From contig CATQHX010000032.1 of the NCBI GenBank assembly GCA_958296065.1, positions 1 to 64,000 of the forward strand: DNA of 64,000 bases, written 5' to 3'. Shown here piece after piece: positions 32,220-40,924 of this stretch (the stretch's first letter is position 1; every line of letters starts with the position of its first letter). The DNA comes from Vicinamibacterales bacterium (lineage in GTDB: Bacteria; Acidobacteriota; Vicinamibacteria; Vicinamibacterales; UBA8438). A model generated the notes under the pieces. That model ran no database searches and was not told where the DNA came from. It saw nothing but the letters and a program-made list of their open reading frames with translations. Made by a program: the position numbers and the translations under genes.

Positions 32220-34286
32220 TCAGGGCGACGACAGCAGGAAGTTGATGGTCACCGTCATCAGGACGGAAACGGGCGCGCCGTCGACCAGCGTGGGCTCGTA
32301 TCTCCACTGCTCGACCGCGGCGATCGCCGCCTCTTCGAGCTCCGGCACCGAGCGCAATACCTCGATGTTGCCCACCTCGCCCGCCGGGTCGATGGTCGCT
32401 TCCAGGATTACGAGGCCCTGAACGCCCGCCTCGCGGGCCGCGGGGGGATAGACCGGGGGGACATCGTGGATCTTCGCGGGCGGCGGGACCCCGTCGCCGA
32501 TCCGGACGGGCTCGTCCGAGCGGCCGGAGGGTTGGTCGGGATCGTCTAGCACGGTCTGCAGCTCGTCGAGCACGCTCTGCAACTGTTGCTGGAGTGCGGC
32601 GGCCCGCTCGACGAGCTCCGTGATGCGCTCGCTCGACGGCACCTGTTGCTGGAGTGCGGCGGCCCGCTCGACGAGCTCCGCGATGCGCTCGCTCGACGGC
32701 ACCTGTTGCTGGAGTGCGGCGGCCCGCTCGACGAGTTCCGCGATGCGCTCGCTCGATGGCTCCGTCGGTGGGTCCTGCTCGACGGTGCTGCCGATCGATT
32801 CGGGGAGCCGTCCGGTCGTGGTTGGCGCCGTTCCCGTCGTTGCCGACTCCGCCCCGGTCCGCGGTTGGCGATTCGCCGGTATCCGGGATAGCACCAGCTC
32901 TTCTTCACGCTGCTCTCCCGCTTCCAGCGAGAACTGCCGAAACAGCGGCTCGAAGCCCGGCGCTCTCACTGCGAGGATGTACTCTCCCGGTCCCAGGTCG
33001 AAGATCTCGAAGCGGCCGTCGCCATGGCCGGTCAAGCGTGCCGATGCGCTCCTGCTCGTGCTGAAGCGTGTGATGTCGGGATTCCGAACGACGTTTCCGG
33101 CTTGATCGACGAACCCATAGCGCATCGGATTCGCTGATTGCCAAGCTTCGCGGATGGTGAACGTGACCTCGGGATTCCGAACGGCGTTCCTGTCCTGGTC
33201 GACGACGGCGCCGCTGATCCGGGCCGTCTGCGCGCCAACCTGCAGGCCGGCGACGAGCATCGAGACCAGCACGAGCGTTCCCAGGCTCCACAGGCGAGTG
33301 AGGCGTGTCATCGGGCGCCGATTCGTGTGCGCATTCAACATGGCGGACAACCTCCGTTCCAGGTGTGACGGACGCGCCATCGCCGGCGCCGGCAACCACG
33401 TCCGCCTGTGTTTCCGAGCCTCTTTCGCAAGTTCGACGAGGTGCGTCGCGCAGGTGGTGGCCGGAACGCCCCGAGCCAGCACGAGGTCGTCGGCCGCGTG
33501 CTCGCTTTCGCGGCGCAGCCGGGCGCGGGCCACCCACGCCAACGGGTTGAACCACCAGAGGCAGCGCAACGCTTCGGCCGCCATCTGCAGCAGCCAGTCG
33601 CAGTGGCGGACGTGCGCCAGCTCGTGCAGCAGCACGACGCGCATCCGCTCGGCCGACCACCCGGCCGCCGCGGCCGGCAGCATGACGGCCGGCCGCCGCC
33701 AGCCCCACGTCGCCACCAGTCCCGGGCGCGGACCGAACAGCAGCTCGACGTCGCGTCGCAGGCCGCACGATCGCGCGAGGTCGGCGCACAGGCGATGCCA
33801 CGGCCCATCCGTCACGCGGCTCGACGACGCGCGGAGCCGGCGGAGTCTCGTCAACCCGACCAGAAGCACGCCGGCGCTGGCGACCGCGCCCGTCAGCCAG
33901 ATCGTCACGGCCAACCGGCCGGCGACACGGCCGCTTGCGACGGCTGCCGCCGCGCGTCCGGACCGGCCGACTCGGAACCCTGTCGACTCCGACGCAACGG
34001 CAGGTCCGAGCCCATCGGCATCCGCCGTGAACAGGGAGAAGGGACGCAGCCCGAGCATGTCGAAGACGGAGCCGGCACTCCAGTCGAGCACCCCGAGCGG
34101 CGCCACCCGCACCACCGGCGGAACAGGCAGGACGTGGAGGGCAGGTGCCGCGCAGGCCGACACGACGCCGATCGCCAGCACCCAGCGTCTCGCGGCCGCC
34201 GACCGGGTACGCAGGCAGAAGGCGCCGGCCAGCACCAGGAGCAGGATCGCCGACACCTTGACGGTCAACGCGGCCAGCAGGCTCAT
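32220..34286 (-). CDS. BlaR1-like M56 peptidase fused to TonB C-terminal domain
   Basis: A 688-residue membrane protein. N-terminal transmembrane helices flank an M56 metallopeptidase with HELAH zinc motif (in VVLLHELAHVRHCDW) and downstream ESEHAADD. A further helix follows, then a carboxypeptidase-regulatory-like beta domain (ISGAVVDQDRNAV...), three 20-residue coiled-coil repeats, and a C-terminal TonB domain (PPVYPPAAREAGVQG, IEQWRYEP-like end). The peptidase should cleave the BlaI repressor encoded upstream on sensing an envelope signal; the TonB end could contact an outer-membrane receptor. Start ATG 34286 overlaps the blaI-like stop (ATGA). The frame is open far upstream, but those codons are antisense-like shadow of the repressor. 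Confidence 0.9.
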   Translation of the reverse strand: MSLLAALTVKVSAILLLVLAGAFCLRTRSAAARRWVLAIGVVSACAAPALHVLPVPPVVRVAPLGVLDWSAGSVFDMLGLRPFSLFTADADGLGPAVASESTGFRVGRSGRAAAAVASGRVAGRLAVTIWLTGAVASAGVLLVGLTRLRRLRASSSRVTDGPWHRLCADLARSCGLRRDVELLFGPRPGLVATWGWRRPAVMLPAAAAGWSAERMRVVLLHELAHVRHCDWLLQMAAEALRCLWWFNPLAWVARARLRRESEHAADDLVLARGVPATTCATHLVELAKEARKHRRTWLPAPAMARPSHLERRLSAMLNAHTNRRPMTRLTRLWSLGTLVLVSMLVAGLQVGAQTARISGAVVDQDRNAVRNPEVTFTIREAWQSANPMRYGFVDQAGNVVRNPDITRFSTSRSASARLTGHGDGRFEIFDLGPGEYILAVRAPGFEPLFRQFSLEAGEQREEELVLSRIPANRQPRTGAESATTGTAPTTTGRLPESIGSTVEQDPPTEPSSERIAELVERAAALQQQVPSSERIAELVERAAALQQQVPSSERITELVERAAALQQQLQSVLDELQTVLDDPDQPSGRSDEPVRIGDGVPPPAKIHDVPPVYPPAAREAGVQGLVILEATIDPAGEVGNIEVLRSVPELEEAAIAAVEQWRYEPTLVDGAPVSVLMTVTINFLLSSP
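32581..32760 (-). repeat. Three copies of a 60-bp in-frame repeat
   Basis: Positions 32581-32640, 32641-32700 and 32701-32760 are nearly identical 60-base units. Each encodes a 20-residue segment, SSERIAELVERAAALQQQVP, predicted to form a coiled coil. The few differences (for example a Val/Ile codon change giving SERITEL in one copy) suggest recent expansion. Confidence 0.95.
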
Positions 34287-34759
34287 GACGGCTCCTCCGG
34301 CTCGTCGCGCACGTCGCTCCTGTCCGGCCCGCTGCCTCGTGACTCGCCGGCGGGTCGACCGGCACTTCGGTGCGCCGTTCGCGCGTCCGAAACGATCCGT
34401 GCGATGCGGTCGAGCTCCGGCTCGGTCAGATGCATCGCCTCGCCGCCGAGCAGCGCGGCCACCGCCTGCTCGGCTGAGCCGTCGAAGAACGTTTCGACCA
34501 GATGCAGCAACGCCGACCGGCGGGCGGTCCTGCGAGGGGTCACCGGGCGATACACGTACCGCAACCCCTCCTCCTCGTGGCGCACGTGTCCCTTCTTCTC
34601 GAGGATGCGCAGTTGCGTGCGAACCGTCGACGAGCTCGGGTCGCCGGGAAGTTCCTCCCGGACGACGCTGGCCGGGGCGCGGCCGTGCCTGAAGAGGATG
34701 TCCATGATCTGTCGCTCGCGACGCGACAGCCGGCTGTGCCACGGTGTCTTCATGTGCAT
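34283..34759 (-). CDS. BlaI/MecI/CopY-family transcriptional repressor
   Basis: A 158-residue winged-helix repressor: LSRRERQIMDILFRHGRAPA, then VVREELPGDPSSSTVRTQLR and ILEKKGHVRHEEEG form the DNA-binding domain. A helical dimerisation region with FFDGSAEQAVAALLGG follows. It is paired with the M56 sensor peptidase downstream by a four-base overlap, the usual BlaI-BlaR1 order. The tail after residue 130 is longer and more polar than in typical members. There is no beta-lactamase gene beside the pair, so its regulon is unknown. Start codons at 34759 and 34753 (MKTPWH) are both possible. Confidence 0.93.
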   Translation of the reverse strand: MHMKTPWHSRLSRRERQIMDILFRHGRAPASVVREELPGDPSSSTVRTQLRILEKKGHVRHEEEGLRYVYRPVTPRRTARRSALLHLVETFFDGSAEQAVAALLGGEAMHLTEPELDRIARIVSDARTAHRSAGRPAGESRGSGPDRSDVRDEPEEPS

Positions 34760-34802
34760 GAGAGTTCAGTCGGTCGCTGCCGGGGCCGCTGTTGGCCCGC
34801 CC

Positions 34803-34843
34803 AGTTATTTTTATAGCATATAGGTTAATAAATTAACAACAAT
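34803..34843 (-). promoter_or_regulatory. Promoter and palindrome upstream of the BlaI-type gene
   Basis: This is the most AT-rich patch in the region. GTTAAT (34824-34829) and ATTAAC (34832-34837) form a palindrome with a two-base centre. On the minus strand TTGTTA is followed, 18 bases later, by TATAAA, a good promoter whose spacer overlaps the palindrome. This fits repression by the BlaI-type protein. The same AT-rich patch may also serve the divergent AbrB gene at 34980. Confidence 0.55.
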
Positions 34844-34979
34844 TTTCTCTGGAGAGAGGCCCGCGGGCCAGCGGGCGGAACGTCAGCAATTGTGCTCTTG
34901 GGGGAGGTGGGCCTTCCTGGTGGTCTGGGGCCACGCTCCGACGTTGACCGTGGTGGACCATTGGAAATACCATCATGCC

Positions 34980-35249
34980 ATGAAACTTACCATCGACCGG
35001 GCAGGTCGCATTGTCGTGCCCAAGAGTCTTCGCGAGCGCTTCAACCTGGTCGCGGGCACGGAGTTGGAGATCGAAGCCCGTGGCGAGTTCCTGCAGCTCA
35101 GCCGGACGGGAGCCGAGCCTGCGCTCCTGAGGAAGATGGGGATTCTGGTGCACCACGGCGGCGATCGCGCGAACCTGGACGTCGCCGCGTTCATCCGGGC
35201 AGAGCGCGACTCGAGGAGCCGCCGGATTCTTCCCGGGGGCGCCGAGTAG
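34980..35249 (+). CDS. AbrB/MazE-family antitoxin (VapB-like)
   Basis: An 89-residue protein with an N-terminal swapped-hairpin AbrB domain: MKLTIDRAGRIVVPKSLRER, then FNLVAGTELEIEARGEFLQL. The C-terminal part is less structured and would bind the toxin. It is immediately followed by a PIN-domain toxin whose GTG start overlaps its TAG stop by one base, so it is the antitoxin of a VapBC-type pair and likely autoregulates. Start ATG at 34980 matches family N-termini. Confidence 0.88.
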   Translation: MKLTIDRAGRIVVPKSLRERFNLVAGTELEIEARGEFLQLSRTGAEPALLRKMGILVHHGGDRANLDVAAFIRAERDSRSRRILPGGAE

Positions 35250-35680
35250 TGCGCGTTCTCTTCGATACCTCGGTCCTGGTGCCGGCGGTCGTCGACCAGT
35301 TGGCCAACCACGAGGCGGCGCTCAACGCGCTGGTGAGCTACACCGCCGGCGACCATGCGGGGTATTGCTCGACGCACGCGCTCGCCGAGTGCTACGCCAC
35401 GTTGACCGCCTTGCCGTTACCGCGACGCGTCCAGCCCGTGGAGGCCAGACGACTCGTCGAGGAGAGTCTCCTGGCGCGACTGACGGTGGTCCCTTTGATC
35501 GAGGCCGACTACCTCGACGCCATCCGGCGTGTCAGCCACGACGGACTCTCCAGCGGCGTCGTCTACGACGCGCTGCATGTCCGCTGCGCGGAGAGAATCC
35601 CAGTGGACCGCATCCTCACGTGCAATCTGCCGGACTTCGAGCGACTGCGGCCGGCCGGCATCGTCGTCATGGGCCCGTGA
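35249..35680 (+). CDS. PIN-domain toxin (VapC family)
   Basis: A 143-residue PIN-domain ribonuclease starting at GTG 35249 (MRVLFDTSVLVPAVVDQL). The expected acidic residues are Asp6, the Glu in HALAECYATL, the Asp in VVYDALHVRCAE and the Asp in LTCNLPDFERL. It overlaps the antitoxin stop codon by one base. No stop or frameshift interrupts it, so the pair is probably functional. Confidence 0.88.
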   Translation: MRVLFDTSVLVPAVVDQLANHEAALNALVSYTAGDHAGYCSTHALAECYATLTALPLPRRVQPVEARRLVEESLLARLTVVPLIEADYLDAIRRVSHDGLSSGVVYDALHVRCAERIPVDRILTCNLPDFERLRPAGIVVMGP

Positions 35681-35719
35681 GGTCGTCCGAGGATGGGTGC
35701 CGCGGCCACGGCCGGATCT

Positions 35720-36775
35720 TCAGTTGTACTCGGTCCCACCCTTGCGCGTCAGGTAGTCGCCGGAGACGCTCTTCAGGATCACGCGCCCGAACTCGGGGGA
35801 CTCGCGTTCGCTCGCCGGCCTCACCACGACGCCCTCGCGCAGGTGCTGTCCGCCGAGTGCGGTCGCGCCGTCGGTCTGCTCGGTCAGCGCCGCGGTGCTG
35901 AACGGCCCTCGATACAGGACGGGAACGAGCGGGAACAGGTCGCCGAGGGACGCCTCGATCTCGCTCCGGGCCAGATAGCGGCCCTGCCCCGGTTCGCCGG
36001 CGTAGGCGTCGAACACCCGGAACGCGGGATTGGGTTCGCCGTAGTGCAGATCCTGCACGCCGCGCCCGTACACCTCGCCGAGCACGTAGAACGGCATCTC
36101 GGCCCCGGCGACGCGGGCGCGTGCGGTCTCGAACGCGGCCTCGAAGGCGCGCCACGTGCGCACGTAGAGGTTCTTCTCGTTCGCCTCGTTCAGAATCAGC
36201 GCCATCCCCCGGTCGGACATGCCCTTGGAGGTGACGATGGGGCCGTGGTCGGGATGCCATCCCAGGCAGCACCAGGAGCCGTGCAGCTTCTCCGTGACGA
36301 CGACAGGCTCGCCGTCCCGCAGCTCGCCGGGGTACTTCTTGACGTTCTCGATGTCGTAGTGGAGCGTCGCTCCGTGCACGGGCCGCACCTCGCCCTGCAT
36401 GGCGATGGGGATCGGCGGCTCGTACTTCACCAGCTCGAGCAACTCGGTAACCGTGTTGCCCGCGGCGACCGGCCGGCCGCGAATCATGCCGTCGCGGACC
36501 GGGTAGACGAGCCCCTGGGACAGCGCGCCGCGCAGCTTCACCGCCTTGACACGGTTCTTCCGGCTCCCGGCGAGCTTGCCTTCGAGACCGAGCTCGGCGA
36601 TGAGCCAGTCCGGGCAGACGGCGCCTTCCGGGATGTAGGCGGCAAGGTCGCCGTCGGCGAAGGACCCCTTGCCGACGACACAGCGAAAACCGCCGATCGC
36701 CGCCAGCTCCAGGCGGTCGGCGTTCGGATGGGGTTCTATGCGCAAGGCATGGATTCTGGATTCGAAAGTGGCCAT
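35720..36775 (-). CDS. ATP-dependent RNA ligase (Rnl5/DRB0094-like)
   Basis: A 351-residue RNA ligase of the nucleotidyltransferase superfamily. The N-terminal region (residues 1-130, with HPNADRLELAAIGGFRCVV and YIPEGAVCPDWLI) matches the OB-like domain peculiar to the Deinococcus DRB0094 type. The adenylation motif KLHG (Lys163 in VVTEKLHGSW) follows, with downstream motifs MPFYVLGEVYG, FRVFDAYAG, LREGVVVRP and VILKSVSGDYL (motif V Lys). It would join or repair RNA ends at the cost of ATP. The ATG at 36775 gives the family start MATFESRIHAL; codons further upstream are not conserved. It is solitary, without an RtcA/RtcB or Hen1/Pnkp partner. Confidence 0.88.
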   Translation of the reverse strand: MATFESRIHALRIEPHPNADRLELAAIGGFRCVVGKGSFADGDLAAYIPEGAVCPDWLIAELGLEGKLAGSRKNRVKAVKLRGALSQGLVYPVRDGMIRGRPVAAGNTVTELLELVKYEPPIPIAMQGEVRPVHGATLHYDIENVKKYPGELRDGEPVVVTEKLHGSWCCLGWHPDHGPIVTSKGMSDRGMALILNEANEKNLYVRTWRAFEAAFETARARVAGAEMPFYVLGEVYGRGVQDLHYGEPNPAFRVFDAYAGEPGQGRYLARSEIEASLGDLFPLVPVLYRGPFSTAALTEQTDGATALGGQHLREGVVVRPASERESPEFGRVILKSVSGDYLTRKGGTEYN

Positions 36776-36926
36776 GACACATGATACGTGCATGGCCGTC
36801 AAGGTGCGATCCGTTGTGCGAGTCCGCCCCGGATGGTCTATCCTGACGACCGATTCGCATCCGCAACCGCAGGCGTTTCGAACGGTGCGGGCGTCGAGGT
36901 GGTTTCGTACAGCCGTGGGGTAGCCG

Positions 36927-38294
36927 ATGTCCGACCGTCATGAGCCGAGCCGAATGACCGTAGCGATCGCGTGTGCCGTCGCCTGCCTGGCGACTATCGG
37001 GATACACGCCGAGGACTGGCCGCAGTGGCGCGGCGTCAACCGGGACGCGGTGTGGACCGACACCGGCCTGATCGAGCGCTTCGCCGACGACGGGCTGGTC
37101 GTAAAGTGGCGGACGCCGATCCGGGGCGGCTTCGCCGGGCCGGCGGTGGCCGGCGGCCGCGTCTTCGTCCTCGACTACCAGGAGACGCCGGGCAGCCGCA
37201 CCATGGACGGCCACGAGCGGCTGCTGGTGCTCGACGAGGAGACCGGCGCGGTGCTCTGGACGCGGGAGTGGCCGGCGACCTACCGCAACATCCACTTGAA
37301 GTTCGCCATCGGCCCCCGGGCGACCCCTACCGTGGACGGCGACCGGGTCTACATCCTCGGCGCGGCCGGGATGCTGTCGTGCTTCGACGTCGCGACGGGC
37401 GACCTCGTCTGGCGCGTCGATACGGGCGCCGACTACGGCGTGACGGTGCCCGTGTTCGGCGTGTCGCAGTCGCCGCTGGTCGAGGACGGCAACCTGATCG
37501 CGCTGCTCGGCGGCGAGCCTGACGCGATGGTGGTGGCGTTCGACAAGCTGACCGGCGCCGAGGCGTGGCGCGCCATCGAGACGACCTCCGAGCCGGGCTA
37601 TTCCTCGCCGATCGTGATAAGCGCGGGCGGCGTCCGGCAGTTGATCGTCTGGCACGCGGCGGCGGTGACCTCGCTCGATCCGGCGACCGGGGACACGTGG
37701 TGGCAGTACGACTTCGAGGTCCCAAGCGGGTTGACCATCGGCACGCCCGTCCGGAGCGGGCGGTACCTGCTGGTGACGCAGGTGGAGAACGGCGGCTTGA
37801 TGTTGGCGCTGAACGCCGATCGTCCCGACGCGCGCATGCTCTGGGAGGGCGTCAACCCCAACCGGACCGACCGCCCGCCGCAGGGGGCGACCCTGTCGAC
37901 GCCGATCGTTGCCGGCGACGCGATGTACGGCCTGAGCAGCTACGGCGAGTTCCGCGGCCTGAACGCCGCGACCGGCGAGCGGCTCTGGTCGACCGACCGG
38001 CTGACGCCGCACGAGCGCTGGGCGAACTCGTACCTGGTCCGGAACGGCGACCGCTGGTTCGTGATCAACGAGACGGGCGAGATCGTCATCGCGCGCTTCA
38101 CGCCGGCAGGGTACGAGGAGGTGGACCGCACGCTGCTGCTGACGCCGACCACCCGCACCCGCGGCGGCGCCTCCGGCCGCTGGGACGACCGCGCCGTGCT
38201 CTGGTCGCACCCGGCGTTCGCCAACCGCCACGTCGTGGCGCGCAACGACGCGGAGGTGGTGCGGCTGTCGCTTGCCGCCGAGGACTACGAGTAG
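36927..38294 (+). CDS. Secreted PQQ-like beta-propeller protein
   Basis: A 455-residue exported propeller. The N-terminal hydrophobic stretch (MTVAIACAVACLATIGIHAE) is a likely signal peptide. DWPQWRGVNRDAVW follows, the standard opening of this group, and then repeated blades such as LLVLDEETGAVLWTREW, LSCFDVATGDLVWRVD and FRGLNAATGERLWSTD. Such proteins resemble the PQQ-binding-like/BamB propellers; cofactor binding or catalysis cannot be claimed. Starts at 36927 and 36954 are both possible. It is divergent from the RNA ligase and followed by a small frame and another propeller on the same strand, so the propellers may form an operon. Confidence 0.87.
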   Translation: MSDRHEPSRMTVAIACAVACLATIGIHAEDWPQWRGVNRDAVWTDTGLIERFADDGLVVKWRTPIRGGFAGPAVAGGRVFVLDYQETPGSRTMDGHERLLVLDEETGAVLWTREWPATYRNIHLKFAIGPRATPTVDGDRVYILGAAGMLSCFDVATGDLVWRVDTGADYGVTVPVFGVSQSPLVEDGNLIALLGGEPDAMVVAFDKLTGAEAWRAIETTSEPGYSSPIVISAGGVRQLIVWHAAAVTSLDPATGDTWWQYDFEVPSGLTIGTPVRSGRYLLVTQVENGGLMLALNADRPDARMLWEGVNPNRTDRPPQGATLSTPIVAGDAMYGLSSYGEFRGLNAATGERLWSTDRLTPHERWANSYLVRNGDRWFVINETGEIVIARFTPAGYEEVDRTLLLTPTTRTRGGASGRWDDRAVLWSHPAFANRHVVARNDAEVVRLSLAAEDYE

Positions 38295-38319
38295 GCTGTC
38301 GGGCGGGGGGAAGCTGCAA

Positions 38320-38448
38320 GTGAGTGCTCAAGAGCTGGCGGATACGCTCTACCGAATGTACGAAACTGCGGTAGATGGCCAGAAGGTCACGATGATCCAC
38401 CTGTTCGGGAGGCGGAACCTCGCGCGCTTCGTGACGGTGAGACGTTGA
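38320..38448 (+). CDS. Small ORF between two propeller genes, possible gene fragment
   Basis: A 42-codon frame beginning at GTG 38320, with a G-rich ribosome-binding site just upstream and its TGA overlapping the next ATG (TGATG). It reads MSAQELADTLYRMYETAVDG and then QKVTMIHLFGRRNLARFV. The MIHLFG segment reminds me of the N-terminus of a longer bacterial family, so this may be a truncated remnant, but I cannot name it with confidence. Coupling to the next gene could make it a leader peptide instead. Confidence 0.35.
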   Translation: MSAQELADTLYRMYETAVDGQKVTMIHLFGRRNLARFVTVRR

Positions 38449-39740
38449 TGAGATTCCTGACTGTCTTCGTCTTCGGTCTCTTCCTTTCTTCGGCTACGCT
38501 CGTCGCCCAGGAGGTGGACCCGGGCCACGACTGGTGGCAGTGGGGCGGACCGAGCCGCGACTTCCTGTACGACGTCGAAGGATTGGCCGGGACGTGGCCC
38601 GCGGAGGGGCCGCCGGTCACTTGGAGCCGGCCGCTCGGGGCCGGACATTCGGCGATCATCGCCGCCGGCGGCCGCCTGTACACGATGTACCGCGTCGCCT
38701 ACGGCGAGGGCGGCAGCTCGCCGTGGAGCGGAGAGGAGGCGGTCGTCGCGCTCGATGCGGCGACCGGCGAAACCCTCTGGGAGCACGCCTATCCGTCGGT
38801 CGTGCAGGACTTCGACCAGGGCGCCGGCCCGCACGCGACACCGCTGCTGCTGGGCGATCGGCTGTTCACGATCGGGACCAACAAGGAACTGCACGTCTTC
38901 GACGCGGCGTCCGGCGAGGTCATCTGGTCGAGGAACTTCGTGACCGATTTCGGTGCGCCGCCGCTGCTCATCCGCTCGATGATCAAGTCGGGCTACGGCG
39001 TCAGCCCGCTGCCGTACAAGGACACGATCATCGTGCAGGTGGGCGGTCCCGGCCAGGCGGTCATGGCGTTGCGGCAGGACGACGGCAGCGTCGTCTGGCG
39101 CAGCGGCAGCTTCCTGGTGTCGGAGGCGCCGCCGGGGCTGATCGACTTCGACGGCGAGCGGCACCTGGTGGTCTTCGCCGGTCAGGCCGTCGTCGGGCTC
39201 GATCCCGACACCGGCGAGATCCTGTGGGCGCACCCGCACGACGCCGGCAACGACTTCAACTTCCAGATCCCGCTGTGGAGCGACGAGGACGACATCCTCT
39301 TTCTCTCGTCCGGCTACATCGGCGGCAGCCGGGCGATCCAGCTCACCAGGGACGGGGACGCAACGCGCGTCGAGGAGCTCTGGTACGACCCGCAACTCCG
39401 TTTCACGTTCCTCAACCCGATCCGCATCGGCGACTTCGTCTACGGCACGAGCGGGCAGGGTGCGACCGCCATCATGACCGCAACGCATGTCGCCACCGGC
39501 GAGACGGCGTGGCGCGAGCGCGGCTTCAGCCGGGCGAGCCTGCTGCACGCCGACGGCAAGACATTGATTCTGGAGGAGGACGGCGACCTGAGCCTGGTCG
39601 TCCTGACGCCGGGGGGCATGACGCGGCTGGCGTCGACGCCGCTCTTCGACACGCGCTCCTGGACGGCGCCGACACTGGTCGGGACCACGCTCTATGCCCG
39701 CGACCGCCAGAGGATCGTCGCGTTGGATCTGTCGGAGTAG
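38448..39740 (+). CDS. Secreted PQQ-like beta-propeller protein
   Basis: A 430-residue exported propeller with signal peptide MRFLTVFVFGLFLSSATLVA. The opening DWWQWGGPSRDFLYDVEGLA and blades such as VVALDAATGETLWEHAY, LHVFDAASGEVIWSRNF and VVGLDPDTGEILWAHPHD are typical of PQQ-like repeat proteins. It has 40% or more of its length in Trp-docked blades, with no catalytic motif visible. The first ATG (38448) is coupled to the preceding small frame. With its upstream neighbour at 36927 and the genes at 48154 and 51362, it is one of a set of similar secreted propellers. Confidence 0.87.
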   Translation: MRFLTVFVFGLFLSSATLVAQEVDPGHDWWQWGGPSRDFLYDVEGLAGTWPAEGPPVTWSRPLGAGHSAIIAAGGRLYTMYRVAYGEGGSSPWSGEEAVVALDAATGETLWEHAYPSVVQDFDQGAGPHATPLLLGDRLFTIGTNKELHVFDAASGEVIWSRNFVTDFGAPPLLIRSMIKSGYGVSPLPYKDTIIVQVGGPGQAVMALRQDDGSVVWRSGSFLVSEAPPGLIDFDGERHLVVFAGQAVVGLDPDTGEILWAHPHDAGNDFNFQIPLWSDEDDILFLSSGYIGGSRAIQLTRDGDATRVEELWYDPQLRFTFLNPIRIGDFVYGTSGQGATAIMTATHVATGETAWRERGFSRASLLHADGKTLILEEDGDLSLVVLTPGGMTRLASTPLFDTRSWTAPTLVGTTLYARDRQRIVALDLSE

Positions 39741-39938
39741 TGCGGCCCTCGCCCTCGCTCGGAGCAGCCTCTCGGCGGGGGAACTTCGTGCGGTGCGCGC
39801 GGTGCGCGCGCGGAGGATTTCGACGATTGCGTTAACCAACCTATCCGCGGACGGCTGCAAGAGAGTCGAGCAGCAGCACGCGTCGCGGTCACCGCCGAGT
39901 TCGGGCACGCCGGCGGGCTGCAGCCCAGGCGGCCTTCC

Positions 39939-40463
39939 TTACCGCTGCTGGTGGGTGAAGTCCTTGCAGGGCATAGCCCACGCCTCGCAGGCGCCGACCG
40001 GCCGGTCCTTCAGATAGACGAGCCGGTTCCTCGTGACGCCCTCCGGCGTCGTGGTCGTCCCCTCGATGGTGAGGCGGCCGCCGCCGTCGCTCAGCGTCAT
40101 CACCTCGTGCATCCGCATCTCGCCCCGCGTGCCTTCCGCCACCAGCCGCCTGCCTTCCCAACGCGCGGCGGCGCGCATGGTGGTGTCGCGTCCGACCGGA
40201 ATCGTTCCCTCCTGTCCGGGCGTGTAGTGCCACGCCTTCAGCCCGTTCGTCTCGGTGCCGATGACCACCGTGTCGTTGGCGGCGTGGGTGACGAAGAGCC
40301 GGTCGATGGAGGCGCCGCCGCGGCCGCCGCTGAATGCCGGCGGCGTGATGTCGCTGGCCTCGCGGTCGAGCGTCCAGAATCCGGAGAAGTTCGGCGTCTG
40401 AGCGTCGGCCGCCGCACCGGACAGCACGAGCAGCAGGGCGAGCACGGCGCGCAGGATCGGCAT
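39939..40463 (-). CDS. Small secreted protein of unknown function (FSGFWTLDREAS type)
   Basis: A 174-residue exported protein with a signal peptide (residues 1-22, ending ADAQ). It begins TPNFSGFWTLDREASDI, a motif shared by many acidobacterial secreted proteins, and has beta-strand-rich sequence with two Cys near the C-terminus (ACEAWAMPCKD) that could form a disulfide. A lipocalin-like beta-barrel is possible. No enzymatic residues are obvious and I do not assign a function. Confidence 0.72.
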   Translation of the reverse strand: MPILRAVLALLLVLSGAAADAQTPNFSGFWTLDREASDITPPAFSGGRGGASIDRLFVTHAANDTVVIGTETNGLKAWHYTPGQEGTIPVGRDTTMRAAARWEGRRLVAEGTRGEMRMHEVMTLSDGGGRLTIEGTTTTPEGVTRNRLVYLKDRPVGACEAWAMPCKDFTHQQR

Positions 40464-40588
40464 GGGACGATACTCTACCCGAACCTGAAAGCGGCGCGGG
40501 GCCGCGGTAGTGTCTCGGAGACACTGCCGGAGGCGCGCGACTCCCTGGAGTTGCGAGGCTCCTCCCGAACGCGCTCACGCGCGTCGGC

Positions 40589-40924
40589 TCAGGCGACCGT
40601 CAGCGAGCGCGCCAGGGCGTTCCTCACGGCCTTGCCGTCCCGCTTCGACAGTCTGCCGAGCTTGCGGAGGATCAGGTTCTCATCGAGCGTGAAGAGCTTC
40701 AGGCGGACCTTGCAGGGAACCTGAAGTCCGGCTTTGCGCCACTCCTGAAGCGGCACGTCGCTCGGCCAGTCGCTCCGAGCCGATGTGATCATCGCCAGGA
40801 TCGATTGCGCATGCGCGTCGTTGAACGCCGCCGAAGACACCACCAGCGCCGGGCGGCGCTTCGCTGTCGGACGGTCCGTGAACGGGAAGGGCACGGCGAC
40901 GACGTCGAGCGGTTCAAAGGTCAC
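40589..40924 (-). CDS. MazF/PemK-family endoribonuclease toxin
   Basis: A 111-residue type II toxin. It opens with FEPLDVVAVPFPFTDRPTAK and RRPALVVSSAAFN, the conserved beta-sheet core and Arg-containing active-site region of MazF/PemK proteins, which cleave single-stranded RNA. Its start overlaps the end of the antitoxin gene by 11 bases. The reading frame is intact. Confidence 0.9.
   Translation of the reverse strand: MTFEPLDVVAVPFPFTDRPTAKRRPALVVSSAAFNDAHAQSILAMITSARSDWPSDVPLQEWRKAGLQVPCKVRLKLFTLDENLILRKLGRLSKRDGKAVRNALARSLTVA

Noticed and set aside
34283..34759. Beta-lactam resistance operon
   Set aside because: BlaI/BlaR1-type pairs in Acidobacteria and related phyla control many genes; no beta-lactamase or penicillin-binding protein gene lies beside the pair.
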